The notes: generated by a model from the letters alone, not told the origin. DNA of 23,488 nucleotides from Mesostigma viride (GCA_009746045.1 RPFO01000255.1:10001-33488), one strand, 5' to 3'. Shown: positions 10,175-19,048, counted from the stretch's first letter. Numbers and translations: made by a program.

Positions 10175-10460
10175 GAGAGGACAGTATCTTTGCTGCCTCA
10201 AAACCCACCATGGTTTGGTAACATTTTCGTTTGTTTGCTTGTAATGAGAGGACAGTAGCTGTGCTGCCTCAACACCAACCATGGTTTGTTAACCGTTTCG
10301 TTTGTTTGTTTGTAGTGAGAGGACAGCATCTGTCTGTGCTGCCTCAACACCAACCATGGTTTGGTAACAGTTTCGTTTGTTTGTTTGTAGTGAGAGGACA
10401 GCATCTGTGCTGCCTCAACACCAACCATGGTTTGGTAACAGTTTTGTTTGTTTGTTTGTT
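10175..10460. repeat. Four tandem copies of a ~71-bp repeat in the element leader
   Basis: GAGAGGACAG starts copies at 10175, 10246, 10317 and 10392 (periods 71, 71 and 75). Each copy carries CTGCCTCAACACCAACCATG, then GGTAACAGTTTCGTTTGT-type sequence. It lies just upstream of the zinc-knuckle frame in element orientation, and the repeated TGA codons close that frame. On the + strand each copy has a GTAAC...TTTGTAG segment that resembles a mini-intron, probably by chance. Confidence 0.9.
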
Positions 10461-10946
10461 TTCTGTTAGTGTTTCTTGTTATTGCCTCCCGGTGCTGCTT
10501 GAGCGTTAGCACCAGCCATGTCTTTACCCGCAAGTACATGCGTTTGGTAATGGCTTCTGCCACTACTGCATGCGTTATTGATTATGTGCGGCGGCTGGGC
10601 AAGCTCCATGTCTAGGGAGTTGACAGCAGTGGGTTTGATTAAGGGCCCTCAGCCCTGACATAGAGAGGATCAACAGTCTCCCTAGAGGGTAGAGGCTGTG
10701 CTGCCAAGAAAGCAACAATACCCTTACACTCATCCCAAATAAAATGGGGAGATCTGCGTTCAAAAGACATGACATTCATTCAGATAAGTCACGTTGGGGT
10801 GGACGGAGATACTTGTCTCGTTTGCATATGCCGTCCAGCCCAGGCCGCCCACCGCCGGCGATGGGGATAGGCCAGGAGTGCTTTTATCACATAACAGCTG
10901 GAGCGTTTCTATGCTCCTCATGCTGCAGCGATAGCTTTCTGTTTGG
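10461..10946 (-). other. Element interior between leader ORF and repeats; possible decayed gag
   Basis: No frame stays open for long. On the minus strand, short coding-like pieces appear in different frames, for example WDECKGIVAFLAA near 10735-10697 and then PTAVNSLDMELAQPP near 10640-10595. This could be gag split by indels or simply untranslated leader; I cannot distinguish them. The + strand frames here are not recognisable. Confidence 0.35.
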
Positions 10947-11249
10947 TTATGATATGTTGAAAAGATAGCCACCGCTCTTGAGCATTATATCAGAGCATGC
11001 ATGAGGAAAGAAAGCAACGGACTTGCTTACGCTGGAAGCCCCAGGGGCCGGCGCGGGGCCGGTGCCTCCTGGGGGGTTGTTTTCCTGCCGCATTGCCGCC
11101 GCCATGGCTGCTCCAGCAGTGGGTGCTGCTGTCGCAGCCGCCGGGGAAGAGGGTTGGTCGGTGCCCCGTAGGGGAACCGGCTCCGCCACCGGCTGGCGCA
11201 CAGGGGAGGGGGGTTGTTCGGACTGCCTCGTGGCAGCCGGACCCTCCAC
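10947..11249 (-). CDS. Candidate N-terminal gag ORF (Ala/Pro-rich, 100 aa)
   Basis: This is the first minus-strand ATG frame of any size after the 5' LTR and its A-rich leader. The protein starts MEGPAATRQSEQPPSP and is Pro/Ala-rich to about residue 70. It then becomes more mixed (SVAFFPHACSDIMLKSGG) before a stop. It lies where Copia Gag should start, but I recognise no Gag domain, and a GC-rich reading frame can be open by chance. Confidence 0.3.
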   Translation of the reverse strand: MEGPAATRQSEQPPSPVRQPVAEPVPLRGTDQPSSPAAATAAPTAGAAMAAAMRQENNPPGGTGPAPAPGASSVSKSVAFFPHACSDIMLKSGGYLFNIS

Positions 11250-11501
11250 CTGGCTGGTATTGTCATGGTTGTTCTTTTGTTTTCTTTTTCTTTGTCTTCT
11301 TTTTATTTTGTTGTTATTGCATGCAGGCGCACCGACATCAGCCGGTGCCCTGTTGTCTGGCGGACGACGCTGATCATCATCGTCGTCCCCAAGATGTAGT
11401 TTCTTTTTCTCTTTTTTTCTTTTCTTTTTTTTTTTTTTTTTTCAGTGCCGGTTTGAACCGTTGTTGAGTTTGATGTTGCTGAAGAGCGTTTATAAAATTC
11501 A
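11250..11501 (-). other. 5' leader of the Copia-like element
   Basis: This contains a 45-nt homopurine tract on the element strand (about 11398-11443, mostly A with some G). The first bases after the 5' LTR on the coding strand are TGAATTTTATAAACGC. That lacks the TGG typical of a primer-binding site complementary to a tRNA 3' end. Confidence 0.5.
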
Positions 11502-11977
11502 AGTTAGGAAATGGGAATGAACGACGTGGTATATTGCTTGAGAACACTGTGTGCTGAGAGCAATGAATTGCTTGGTTCATTAGAAAATAGGTTTACCCTT
11601 TATCAACGTTCCTCTCACTGGCTGCGCCGCCAGTGACCGTTGGGTGCAGACCGTTGGCCCGAGGCCGCACGATGACAGGTCGCAGTCTAGTCACTGCATC
11701 GTGTGATCACAGATCAATGCACGCTGCAGTACGGTCCCTATCTAGGATACTCTAGTACCGTCCAATGACAGGACACTACGTATACTGACATCTGTCACGT
11801 ACCCCAGTACCCAAAGTACCTATCTAGGGAAACGTATGCGACTCGACTAGCATTCCTATCTGCATAGCCCACGTGGTATTTATATTCACATACCAACGTA
11901 GGTTTACAAGGCTGATTCATACGTTGTATTCACAATGCCTTTGAGACTTAGTCTACAGCAAAGCATGGAGACTAACT
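11502..11977 (-). repeat. 5' LTR of the Copia-like element (476 bp)
   Basis: Matches 5270-5752 apart from one substitution and a 7-bp indel. The ends are AGTTAG...CTAACT. The right edge abuts CCTACCTACC, the resumed microsatellite. In element orientation this LTR would supply the promoter. Confidence 0.93.
11877..11884 (-). promoter_or_regulatory. TATA box candidate in the 5' LTR
   Basis: On the minus strand the sequence reads TATAAATA, about 94-101 bp from the outer edge of the LTR. It is immediately followed by CCACGTGG, which contains a G-box core CACGTG (11870-11875). The orientation agrees with transcription of pol. The same sequence is in the other LTR at 5652-5659. Function is inferred. 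Confidence 0.5.
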
Positions 11978-12855
11978 CCTACCTACCTACCTACCTACCT
12001 ACCTACCTACCTACCTACCTACCGACCTACCTACCTACCTACCCACCTACCTACCTACCTACCCACCTACCTACCCACCTACCCACCTACCTACATACGT
12101 ACCCACCTACCTACCTACCTACCTACCTACCTACCTACCTACCTACCTACATACATACATACATACATACATACATACATACATACATACATACATACAT
12201 ACATACATACATACATACATACATACATACATACATACATACATACATACATACATACATACATACATACATACATACATACATACATACATACATACAT
12301 ACATACATACATACATACATACATACATACATACATACATACATACATACATACATACATACATACATACATACATACATACATACATACATACATACAT
12401 ACATACATACATACATACATACATACATACATACATACATACATACCTGCCTGCATACCTACCTACCTACCTACCTACCTACCTACCTACCTACCTACCT
12501 ACCTACCTACCTACCTACCTACCTACCTACCTACCTACCTACATACATACATACATACATACATACATACATACCTACCTACCTACCTACCTACCTACCT
12601 ACCTACCTACCTACCTACCTACCTACCTACCTACCTACCTACCTACCTACCTACCTACCTACCTACCTACCTACCTACCTACCTACCTACCTACATACAT
12701 ACCTACCTACCTACATACCTACCTACCTACCTACCTACCTACCTACCTACCTACCTACCTACCTACCTACCTACCTACCTACCTACCTACCTACCTACCT
12801 ACCTACCTACCTACCTACCTACCTACCTACCTACCTACCTACCTACTTACCTACC
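11978..12855. repeat. (CCTA)n / (CATA)n tetranucleotide array, right part
   Basis: Mostly CCTA units, with a nearly pure (CATA)n block at 12148-12446, a second short one at 12541-12574, and scattered CATA and CCCA variants. It ends in a C/T-rich stretch (12856-12892). Continuous open frames in several phases (PTYL, IHTY, MYVC repeats) are microsatellite artefacts. Confidence 0.95.
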
Positions 12856-12906
12856 CACCCACCCTCCCTCTTTCGCTCCCTTCTTCCCCGTATAGTGACT
12901 ATATGG

Positions 12907-13027
12907 TCGGGGCATGATGCAGACGATATTTGTAACTAATGCAACTTTTTTTCCCAATGAGATAGCCATAGTACTCCGTTGCATGCCCATGCGCATGACA
13001 TGGAAGTACTTATACTTGCTAACTTAC
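12907..13027 (+). mobile_element. Second LINE 3' end (UTR only)
   Basis: GATGCAGACGATATTTGT, AATGAGATAGCCATAGTACT and the GCATGCC/GCGCATGACA landmarks match 4656-4761 in the same orientation, followed by an ACTTA-type tail. No coding region is attached on the left, so this is an extremely 5'-truncated copy joined to the CCTA array. Confidence 0.82.
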
Positions 13028-13165
13028 TTACGGCCGGACTTCTAGCCTGCATTCTACCAATGAACCCTGGGGCCCGTTGGGAGAAAACAGGAGCATGTCC
13101 TTCAGGAAGGTGCTTATCGCAGACATCAGCCATGTTCTCCTTGTCTATCATGCGGGCGTGGAGTA
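13028..13165 (-). pseudogene. LINE ORF2 C-terminal fragment, inverted
   Basis: The minus strand encodes [20 protein letters not shown] and continues PVFSQRAP, closely matching the C-terminal part of the LINE at about 4409-4530 ([20 protein letters not shown]). Similarity ends near GTACTCC on one side and near AAGTCCG on the other. It abuts the tail of a LINE 3' end in the opposite orientation. Confidence 0.85.
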
Positions 13166-13298
13166 CAGATCACCCTACACCTGGTTAGCCACCCAGCAAC
13201 ATTGCTACCCTGTTGCTTCCCCCCCAGCACAACACCACACCACACGACCCACCCACCCACCCGCCCACCCACCCACCCACCACCAACCTACCCACCCA
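13166..13298. repeat. Satellite conserved block, distant copy
   Basis: ACACCTGG, then TAGCCACC, then GCTACCCTGTTGC, then the ACACCACACC sequence and ACCC units match 800-900 and 1665-1760 in the same order and orientation. The block therefore belongs to the family at the left end of the window. Confidence 0.78.
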
Positions 13299-13781
13299 CC
13301 CAACCAACCAACCAACCAACCAACCAACCAACCAACCAACCAACCAACCAACCAACCAACCAACCAACCAACCAACCAACCAACCAACCAACCAACCAAC
13401 CAACCAACCAACCAACCAACCAACCAACCAACCAACCAACCAACCAACCAACCAACCAACCAACCAACCAACCAACCAATCAACCAACCAACCAACCAAC
13501 CAACCAACCAACCAACCAACCAACCAACCAACCAACCAACCAACCAACCAACCAACCAACCAACCAACCAACCAACACCCTTTCACCCACCCACCCAACC
13601 AATCAGCCAACCAACCAATCAACCAACCAACCAACCAACCAACCAACCAACCAACCAACCAACCAACCAACCAACCAACCAACCAACCAACCAACCAACC
13701 AACCAACCAACCAACCAACCAACCAACCAACCAACCAACCAACCAACCAACCAATCAACCAACCAACCAACCAACCAACCA
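13299..13781. repeat. (AACC)n array
   Basis: Almost pure AACC to 13574, an interruption of ACCC and variant units to about 13620 (containing AATCAGCC), then pure again, with rare AATC units. The Asn-Gln-Pro-Thr and Gly-Trp-Leu-Val frames on the two strands are artefacts. Confidence 0.95.
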
Positions 13782-14060
13782 CCTTAGTACCCGCGCATGC
13801 ATGACTCGGTACGCCATGGTGTGACATGCACATGACACAGTATTGTAATAATCTGGTGAAGATAGTGACCAACGGTCCTAGTTCCATTGTACAACTTGGC
13901 ACATAGTCATAATGTCCGTTCACATAGGACAAATCCCACTTAGGTACAACTATCCGAGCATATCTTTTTGTTAATCAGGGCTCGAATACAACTGCCCGTA
14001 TTATAGATTTCTGCACGGCCGGTCAGCATAATGGGCATATTCAAGTCAGGATTCTTGACG
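13782..14060. other. Unassigned 280-bp spacer
   Basis: Mixed-composition sequence without an open frame, repeat or motif that I recognise. In the LINE, the two flanking fragments are separated by only about 110 bp, so this spacer plus the AACC array is where the inverted LINE copy was split or rearranged. Confidence 0.4.
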
Positions 14061-14223
14061 AAGGGGACCCTGCCATAGGAGAAGGTGTCTACCTGATTCA
14101 TCGGCCAGTCCTAAGCCCGCCCGCAGGGCCCACATCGGTATTCACCTCAGTGGTCTGTGCGGGCATTGAAGATGGCCGGCAAAGAGGAGGCGGAGGTGTC
14201 GGATGGTATGGGTGACAAGAGGG
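14061..14223 (-). pseudogene. LINE ORF2 fragment, inverted
   Basis: The reverse complement matches the + strand LINE at about 4148-4296, including GACAAGAGGG, GATGGCCGGCAAAGAGGAGG, GGGCCCACATCGGTAT and GGGGACCCTGCCATAGGA, with small indels. It continues the order of the inverted fragment at 13028-13165, so both probably come from one inverted LINE copy. The match ends where the foldback element starts. Confidence 0.83.
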
Positions 14224-14231
14224 TGTTATAG

Positions 14232-14526
14232 TTGTGCTCCCGAGTGGCATCTATCCGCTGGCCGGTAGTCGCCGGCCTGGGCGCCTATAGTCAGGTGGGC
14301 ATCAAAGATTGGTGTCTAGATGCTAGTCGGTGCCTAAGCAAGGTACGGAAGCCAGTGCGCGCCGGGACGGTTCTCTCACACTGAGAGAACCGTCCCGGCG
14401 CGCACTGGCTTCCGTACCTTGCTTAGGCACCGACTAGCATCTAGACACCAATCTTTGATGCCCACCTGACTAGGCGCCCAGGCCGGCGACTACCGGCCAG
14501 CGGATAGATGCCACTCGGGAGCACAA
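14232..14526. repeat. 295-bp near-perfect palindrome
   Basis: Arms of 147 and 145 bp meet at a CAC loop (14379-14381). The only visible difference is a TA insertion in the left arm (CCTATAGTCAGG versus CCTGACTAGG read in reverse). It could extrude as a cruciform. Confidence 0.92.
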
Positions 14527-15389
14527 TTACTAGTTGAATGCCCTTCACCGCTGGCTAGCACGCCGGCGATGGAGACGGGATTTTTGTTGTTTGGGGAACC
14601 GATTGTGGGAGGCTGAGCCCGCAGCCGCCACTGATTTTTATTGAACCCTTGCAGCTGGCCAGGCCGCAAGGAGCTCAGCGGCGCGGCACTAACCGATAAG
14701 GCATGCTCGAGCCTCTAACCCGAGACTACCGGTAGGCTACCCGATAGTGCATGCTCGAGCCTCTAACCCGAGACTACCGGCACTCAGCGGATCTGTGCTA
14801 CCGAGGGCGACGGTTCTCTGACCGTCCCGGCGCGCACTGGCTTCCGTACCTTGCTTAGGCACCGACTAGCATCTAGACACCAATCTTTGATGCCCACCTG
14901 ACTAGGCGCCCAGGCCGGCGACTACCGGCCAGCGGATAGATGCCACTCGGGAGCACAACTAGTTGAATGCCCTTCACCGCTGGCTAGCACGCCGGCGATG
15001 GAGACGGGATTTTTGTTGTTTGGGGAACCGATTGTGGGAGGCTGAGCCCGCAGCCGCCACTGATTTTTATTGAACCCTTGCAGCTGGCCAGGCCGCAAGG
15101 AGCTCAGCGGCGCGGCACTAACCGATAAGGCATGCTCGAGCCTCTAACCCGAGACTACCGGTAGGCTACCCGATAGTGCATGCTCGAGCCTCTAACCCGA
15201 GACTACCGGCACTCAGCGGATCTGTGCTACCGAGGGCGACGGTTCTCTGACCGTCCCGGCGCGCACTGGCTTCCGTACCTTGCTTAGGCACCGACTAGCA
15301 TCTAGACACCAATCTTTGATGCCCACCTGACTAGGCGCCCAGGCAGGCAACTACCGGCCAGCGGATAGATGCCACTCGGGAGCACAACT
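14391..15389. repeat. Tandem ~430-bp repeat, 2.3 copies
   Basis: CGTCCCGGCGCGCACTGGCT begins copies at 14391, 14823 and 15252. Copy 1 has three extra bases near 14526-14530. Each full copy contains a nested pair of direct repeats of about 50 bp with GCATGCTCGAGCCTCTAACC. Copies 1 and 2 are otherwise nearly identical, which implies recent duplication. The third is cut at the element end. Confidence 0.92.
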
Positions 15390-15647
15390 CCCATACTTTC
15401 TTTTTAAATAATTATCATAAATTATTTAAAGCGAGGGGCAATAGGGTAGCACTGACCCTACATACGTTCAAGTAGAGAAACCCGTAACGGCACACTGGCC
15501 GTCCCCAAATCCTAAACCCCAAGGAGGGTGCCCTACGCTGGGATCTGAGCACGCCAAAAACACCCGGGCTTTGTTTTACATCCCGGCTGACTGCCGGCTG
15601 CGAAAGATCTACACCTGATTCATAATAGACCATTATGAACAGTGGTC
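15390..15647. other. Unassigned spacer with a small AT-rich hairpin
   Basis: TTTAAATAATT and AATTATTTAAA form an 11-bp stem near 15402-15429. The rest has no recognised features. A 72-codon minus frame (15633-15415) shows no known motif. Confidence 0.45.
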
Positions 15648-15784
15648 GCTATAGCCGGTGTGAACTTGAGTGTCCGGCGAGTGGTTATCGCCGGTAATAT
15701 TGTGCGGAACCTGAGAAGCCCAAGTGGCAAAAAGGTTTCCGCACAATATTAACCTAACTAAGACCTGGATCCTTGCGGGGCGCA

Positions 15785-15795
15785 GGTTCGAATCC
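15785..15795 (+). other. tRNA T-arm / Pol III B-box-like motif
   Basis: GGTTCGAATCC is an exact B-box match inside the interior of the inverted-repeat module. GAAGCCCAAGTGG, about 57 bp upstream, is a loose A-box-like match. The flanks do not form a T-stem or acceptor stem, so it is not a functional tRNA. It may be a SINE-like relic or coincidence. Confidence 0.2.
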
Positions 15796-15994
15796 ACTCG
15801 GAAGCGGATTATTTGGGGAATAATTCGTTCCGATTTGGCACCCGGCTCTAATCATATGCGCACCAAGGAGATGCTCATATTCGATCATATTCATATCGAT
15901 ATTTGCACCAACGAGATGCTTATATTCGATCATATTCATGCATACGGGTGTTCCGAGCCTAGTGATTCGTCCTCGCCCCAAGAGGCTAGGTTTT

Positions 15995-16200
15995 AGTTAG
16001 GTTAATATTGTGCGGAAACCTTTTTGCCACTTGGGCTTCTCAGGTTCCGCACAATATTACCGGCGATAACCACTCGCCGGACACTCAAGTTCACACCGGT
16101 GTGAACTTGAGTGTCCGGCGAGTGGTTATCGCCGGTAATATTGTGCGGAACCTGAGAAGCCCAAGTGGCAAAAAGGTTTCCGCACAATATTAACCTAACT
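15995..16200. repeat. 206-bp perfect palindrome
   Basis: Copies B and C meet head to head at ACCGGT (16095-16100). The two strands therefore read the same, and an identical peptide frame (starting MCGNLFATWASQ) appears on both. That symmetry explains the frame and argues against a gene. Confidence 0.96.
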
Positions 16201-16230
16201 GCTATATTAATCGACGCAATCCACACCATG

Positions 16231-16271
16231 ACTACAGTACCAACCCGCGGTAACGCAACTAGTTACGCAAC
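16231..16271. repeat. Left 41-bp terminal inverted repeat
   Basis: Exact reverse complement of 21175-21215, 41 of 41 positions. It includes the small palindrome TTGCGTAACTAGTTGCG-type core that carries two ACGCAAC motifs. Confidence 0.95.
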
Positions 16272-16940
16272 TAATAAAAAAAATTAAATGACGTATTTAT
16301 ATGAAGGAAGTGTAGGGCTACCCAACGCCACCTTCCGTTGCGTAAAAGCTTATGTCTACAGAAAGATACGGGGTCAGGAAGAATCGCCATAGCCAGTTCC
16401 GCAAAAGGCACTCACCGATTTTGCGGTTCCGCAACGAGGGAGAAACGCAACAAACATGGGGTACCCTCGATGTAGGGGCCAATAATGAACTGACGCGTTG
16501 CGGTTAAAAAGGATGCGGCGGAAGTCAGAAGTCTGAAATTGATCGATCCTCAGTTATTACGTCTGGCTTCCTCGTATTTACGAAAGGTGCGTAAGGGCTG
16601 CCACCGGTACGTACAGTACGTAGTACCAGGTCCGCCATGGCATATCGACGTGTTAAAATTTGGCATACACGCCAAAATTAATTTTGCCCGACAGGCTCAT
16701 GAAATATAATGTGTTCGCTTGGACTGTTTATATGTACTGAAAGCATAGCATCATTGACGATGGCTTGTGCGAAATCCTCACATTAATATGTAAAGTACTA
16801 ATCGTGGATCGGACGTGCATAACGTGCATGTACCAAAAAAATTGTGGGCGCGGTGTACGTATTTTTCACACTTGATCATCGTGAACCGGCGTGTACCCTC
16901 GTCCGGCGCACGCATTACATACTACATACACGTGTACGTA
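16272..16940. other. Left subterminal region of the TIR element
   Basis: Carries several GTTGCG/CCGCAA motifs up to about 16505 and then mixed sequence with short palindromic bits (for example AAATTTGGC and GCCAAAATT near 16657-16679). No coding frame is supported. Confidence 0.5.
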
Positions 16941-17024
16941 CGACAGGACAACAGCTATCTATCAATGATGATAGATAGCTGTTTGTCCTGTCGGTCATTG
17001 ATAGATAGCTGTTGTCCTGTCGGA
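16941..17024. repeat. Hairpin plus direct copy of a 24-bp motif
   Basis: CGACAGGACAACAGCTATCT... (16941-16964) is followed by its reverse complement with one extra T (16969-16993), and then a second reverse copy (about 16999-17024). The arrangement resembles a broken miniature inverted-repeat element. Confidence 0.85.
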
Positions 17025-17134
17025 GATAGTACAACAATTACAATACATTATCACTTGATCTTAGCTTGCAATTTATAAACATTAAATCATCATTTTTAAA
17101 AGGAACAAATATAATTGATCATCCACAAGTCCGC

Positions 17135-17200
17135 CTGTAAGTGGGTGCACACGGGTGTACACTACGGGTGTACACAGGTGTACACGCCGGGTGTATTATG
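17135..17200. repeat. Short GGGTGTACAC repeats
   Basis: Four to five imperfect units of CGGGTGTACAC within about 65 bp. Confidence 0.7.
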
Positions 17201-17227
17201 TAGTAGAAACAGCCCGGTACATGCTCT

Positions 17228-17480
17228 ACTACCAGTCTGCCACACGCTAAGTGTCGTTGGTATGTAGCTAGTGGCGTGACCCACAACGTCGTTGTGGGTC
17301 ACGCTCCACTTCGGTCTACTGCCACACGCCGTGTCGGCGCTTGGTATCTACATCTATGTGGTGGCGTGACCCACAACGTCGTTGTGGGTCACGCTCCACT
17401 TCGGTCTATGTACTGCCATGCCACACGCTAAGTGTCGGCGCTTGGTATGTAAGCTTACTGTATTTAGTCATTTTAGTGGC
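17228..17480. repeat. ~90-115-bp repeat carrying a 31-bp palindrome
   Basis: GCGTGACCCACAACG-T-CGTTGTGGGTCACGC occurs twice, at 17274-17304 and 17364-17394, exactly 90 bp apart. Each is flanked by CCACACGC..GTGTCG and CTCCACTTCGGTCTA. A degenerate half palindrome (GGCGTGATCCACAACGAAG) is at about 17473. Confidence 0.92.
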
Positions 17481-17579
17481 GTGATCCACAACGAAGCCGA
17501 TACATGTGTACCCTCATCTGACACTTATGTACTAATACCGTCTCTGACACATATGTAAGTACTAATAATGCCGTCTCCC

Positions 17580-17985
17580 AAGGTACGCAATCTACCGACT
17601 TGCGTGCTCAAGGGGCCGGTTTTCCCCCGGGTGCGCACTTCTCAGAATCGCACGACCACACCGCGCGCAACCTGGAGTGTGCGTTTGAAAGAAAACAATG
17701 CCATTTCCAAAGGTGTAGGTACGCAATCTATCGACTTTACTAGGGAGTGCGTAACTAGGGAGTGCGCAAGGGGCCGGTTTCCCCCCGGGTGCGCACTTCT
17801 CAGAATCGCACAACCACACCGCGCGCAACCTGGAGTGTGCGTTTGAAAGAAAACAATGCCATTTCCAAAGGTGTAGGTACGCAATCTATCGACTTTACTA
17901 GGGAGTGCGTAACTAGGGAGTGCGCAAGGGGCCGGTTTCCCCCCGGGTGCGCACTTCTCAGAATCGCACGACCACACCGTGCAAC
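17580..17985. repeat. 158-bp tandem repeat, about 2.6 copies
   Basis: GGTACGCAATCTA begins copies at 17582, 17718 and 17876. The last period is exactly 158 bp; the first copy is shorter, lacking part of the TTTACTAGGGAGTGCGTAAC segment. Units contain GGGCCGGTTT, CCGGGTGCGCACTTCTCAGA and GTTTGAAAGAAAACAATGCC. The similar short frames on both strands follow from the repeat. Confidence 0.93.
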
Positions 17986-18845
17986 CTGAAGTGCGTGAAT
18001 TGGCACCGTGCGCGTTTCGGAAATGCACGACTTAGCCATGGCGGCTTTGCACCCGTGCTTGCAATTTACTGTACGTTTGCGGACGAATTTCCCGGCCAAA
18101 CTCAGGAAATAGAGCTTATACGTCCCAAATATGATTCGGATCAATTTTTAGCTCGCGGGGATGCGATTTACCACGTGCCGTCAGTGTTCTTGCTGGGAAA
18201 AACTGCGATCAGGCAGGTTCGACGGAATTGATTACTACAAGTGCTTTACGGCGCAACCCGGCGGGTGTCTAGGTTTATTTAATTACTTGTTATCATGCAT
18301 CGTCGTTGAATATAGGCAGCGGCAGTAAAGATTTGACGATTTTGACCACTCTGTCACATCACAGCTTGTGTGCCGCAAAGTGCCGCTTTTGCGGGCACTG
18401 CCTGGGCCAAGGTAACGTTAGCCATGCAAGGTATGGCTGGTTTATCGTTCCCCATGGTTTCCTGACGTTTGTAAATGAATTTAATCTTGTGAGGCGTTGT
18501 CACTTTTCAGCCTTGATGATCTTTCTCGACCGTTGCCTGGCCCTCTCTAAAGCCCTCTTTTTTTACCATGCAAATGCCACACCATGGTGTGGTAGTGCAT
18601 GTTTCTAACGCTAAATGCGTTGAATAACATTCATAGATGTTATTTATTCTTTTGCTACGTTCATATTGCGTGATTGTTTGGCCATGGGCTGCTTCAAGGG
18701 TGCTTTCAAGCTTATACGGGTGATAGAAAATCTTGGTGACAAACCATGGGCATAATGTGCCAGTCAGTATGCTGGCCATGTCATGTCAAAATAAACAGTT
18801 TAGCCAGGAGGAGGAGGATTATAAGATGCTGAGCTGGGCTTACAA
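17986..18845. other. Unassigned interior of the TIR element
   Basis: Frames of 90-100 codons exist on both strands (for example 18306-18608) but show no recognisable domain. One 16-bp perfect palindrome, CCACACCATGGTGTGG, is at 18577-18592. Confidence 0.4.
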
Positions 18846-19048
18846 CTGTTTAGGGTTTAGGGTTGTGATGGTTGGATGGTTGGGGGCTGCAGCTAGCGTG
18901 CGTGGATAAATAGTGGTTGGATGGTGAGGATTTGCTGCCATGTGTGCATGGATGGTGGTGGGATGGTGGGGGGTTGCAGCCATGCATGCGTGGATGGTGG
19001 TGGGATGGTGGGGGGTGCAGCCATGCGTGCATGGATGGTGGTTGCAAC
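18846..19048 (-). repeat. GGATGGTGG minisatellite, first arm
   Basis: Imperfect units of about 45-60 bp contain GCAGCCATGCATGCGTGGAT and GGTGGGATGGTGGGG. They are the reverse complement of the larger array at 19440-20045. The arm starts with two TTTAGGG heptamers (18849-18862). Confidence 0.85.

Larger units (their letters stand above)
14230..15389. mobile_element. Foldback-type element with long inverted arms and internal direct repeats
   Basis: The ends are inverted: AGTTGTGCTCCCGAGTGG at 14230 and CCACTCGGGAGCACAACT ending at 15389. The left arm (14232-14378) is the reverse complement of 14382-14526 with a 3-bp loop, and also of the last partial repeat (15252-15389). The interior has two direct repeats of about 430 bp (14391-14822 and 14823-15251) plus a third partial copy. 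No transposase frame and no obvious target duplication is seen. The left neighbour is a truncated LINE fragment. Confidence 0.8.
15654..16200. mobile_element. Inverted-repeat module, three copies of ~103 bp
   Basis: Copy A (+) is at 15655-15759, copy B (reverse) at 15995-16097 and copy C (+) at 16098-16200. A and B flank a 235-bp interior like the terminal inverted repeats of a small element. Each copy holds two internal stems: CCGGCGA/TCGCCGG and the 15-bp TAATATTGTGCGGAA/TTCCGCACAATATTA. GCTATA lies just outside both ends (15648-15653 and 16201-16206) and may be a 6-bp target duplication. No transposase is encoded. Confidence 0.72.

Noticed and set aside
11396-11447. Pyrimidine tract plus CAG on the + strand as a 3' splice site
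   Set aside because: It lies in the leader of a minus-strand element, and no + strand exon follows.
11935-12939. 334-codon frame starting in the LTR
   Set aside because: Starts at a chance ATG in the LTR and continues through the CCTA/CATA array.
13077-13824. Asn-Gln-Pro-Thr / Gly-Trp-Leu-Val frames of 190-236 codons
   Set aside because: Translations of (AACC)n on both strands and in several phases.
14232-15389. CRISPR-like array
   Set aside because: The repeats are about 430 bp, directly adjoining and without spacers; the context is a eukaryotic foldback element.
15716-15795. tRNA gene
   Set aside because: The B-box matches, but acceptor and T stems do not pair and the A-box is poor.
16002-16229. 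61-75 codon frames on both strands at the palindrome
   Set aside because: The identical peptide on both strands is a consequence of the perfect palindrome.
18849-18862. Two TTTAGGG heptamers as an interstitial telomere
   Set aside because: Only two units, embedded in a GGATGG-type minisatellite; too little to call a telomere.
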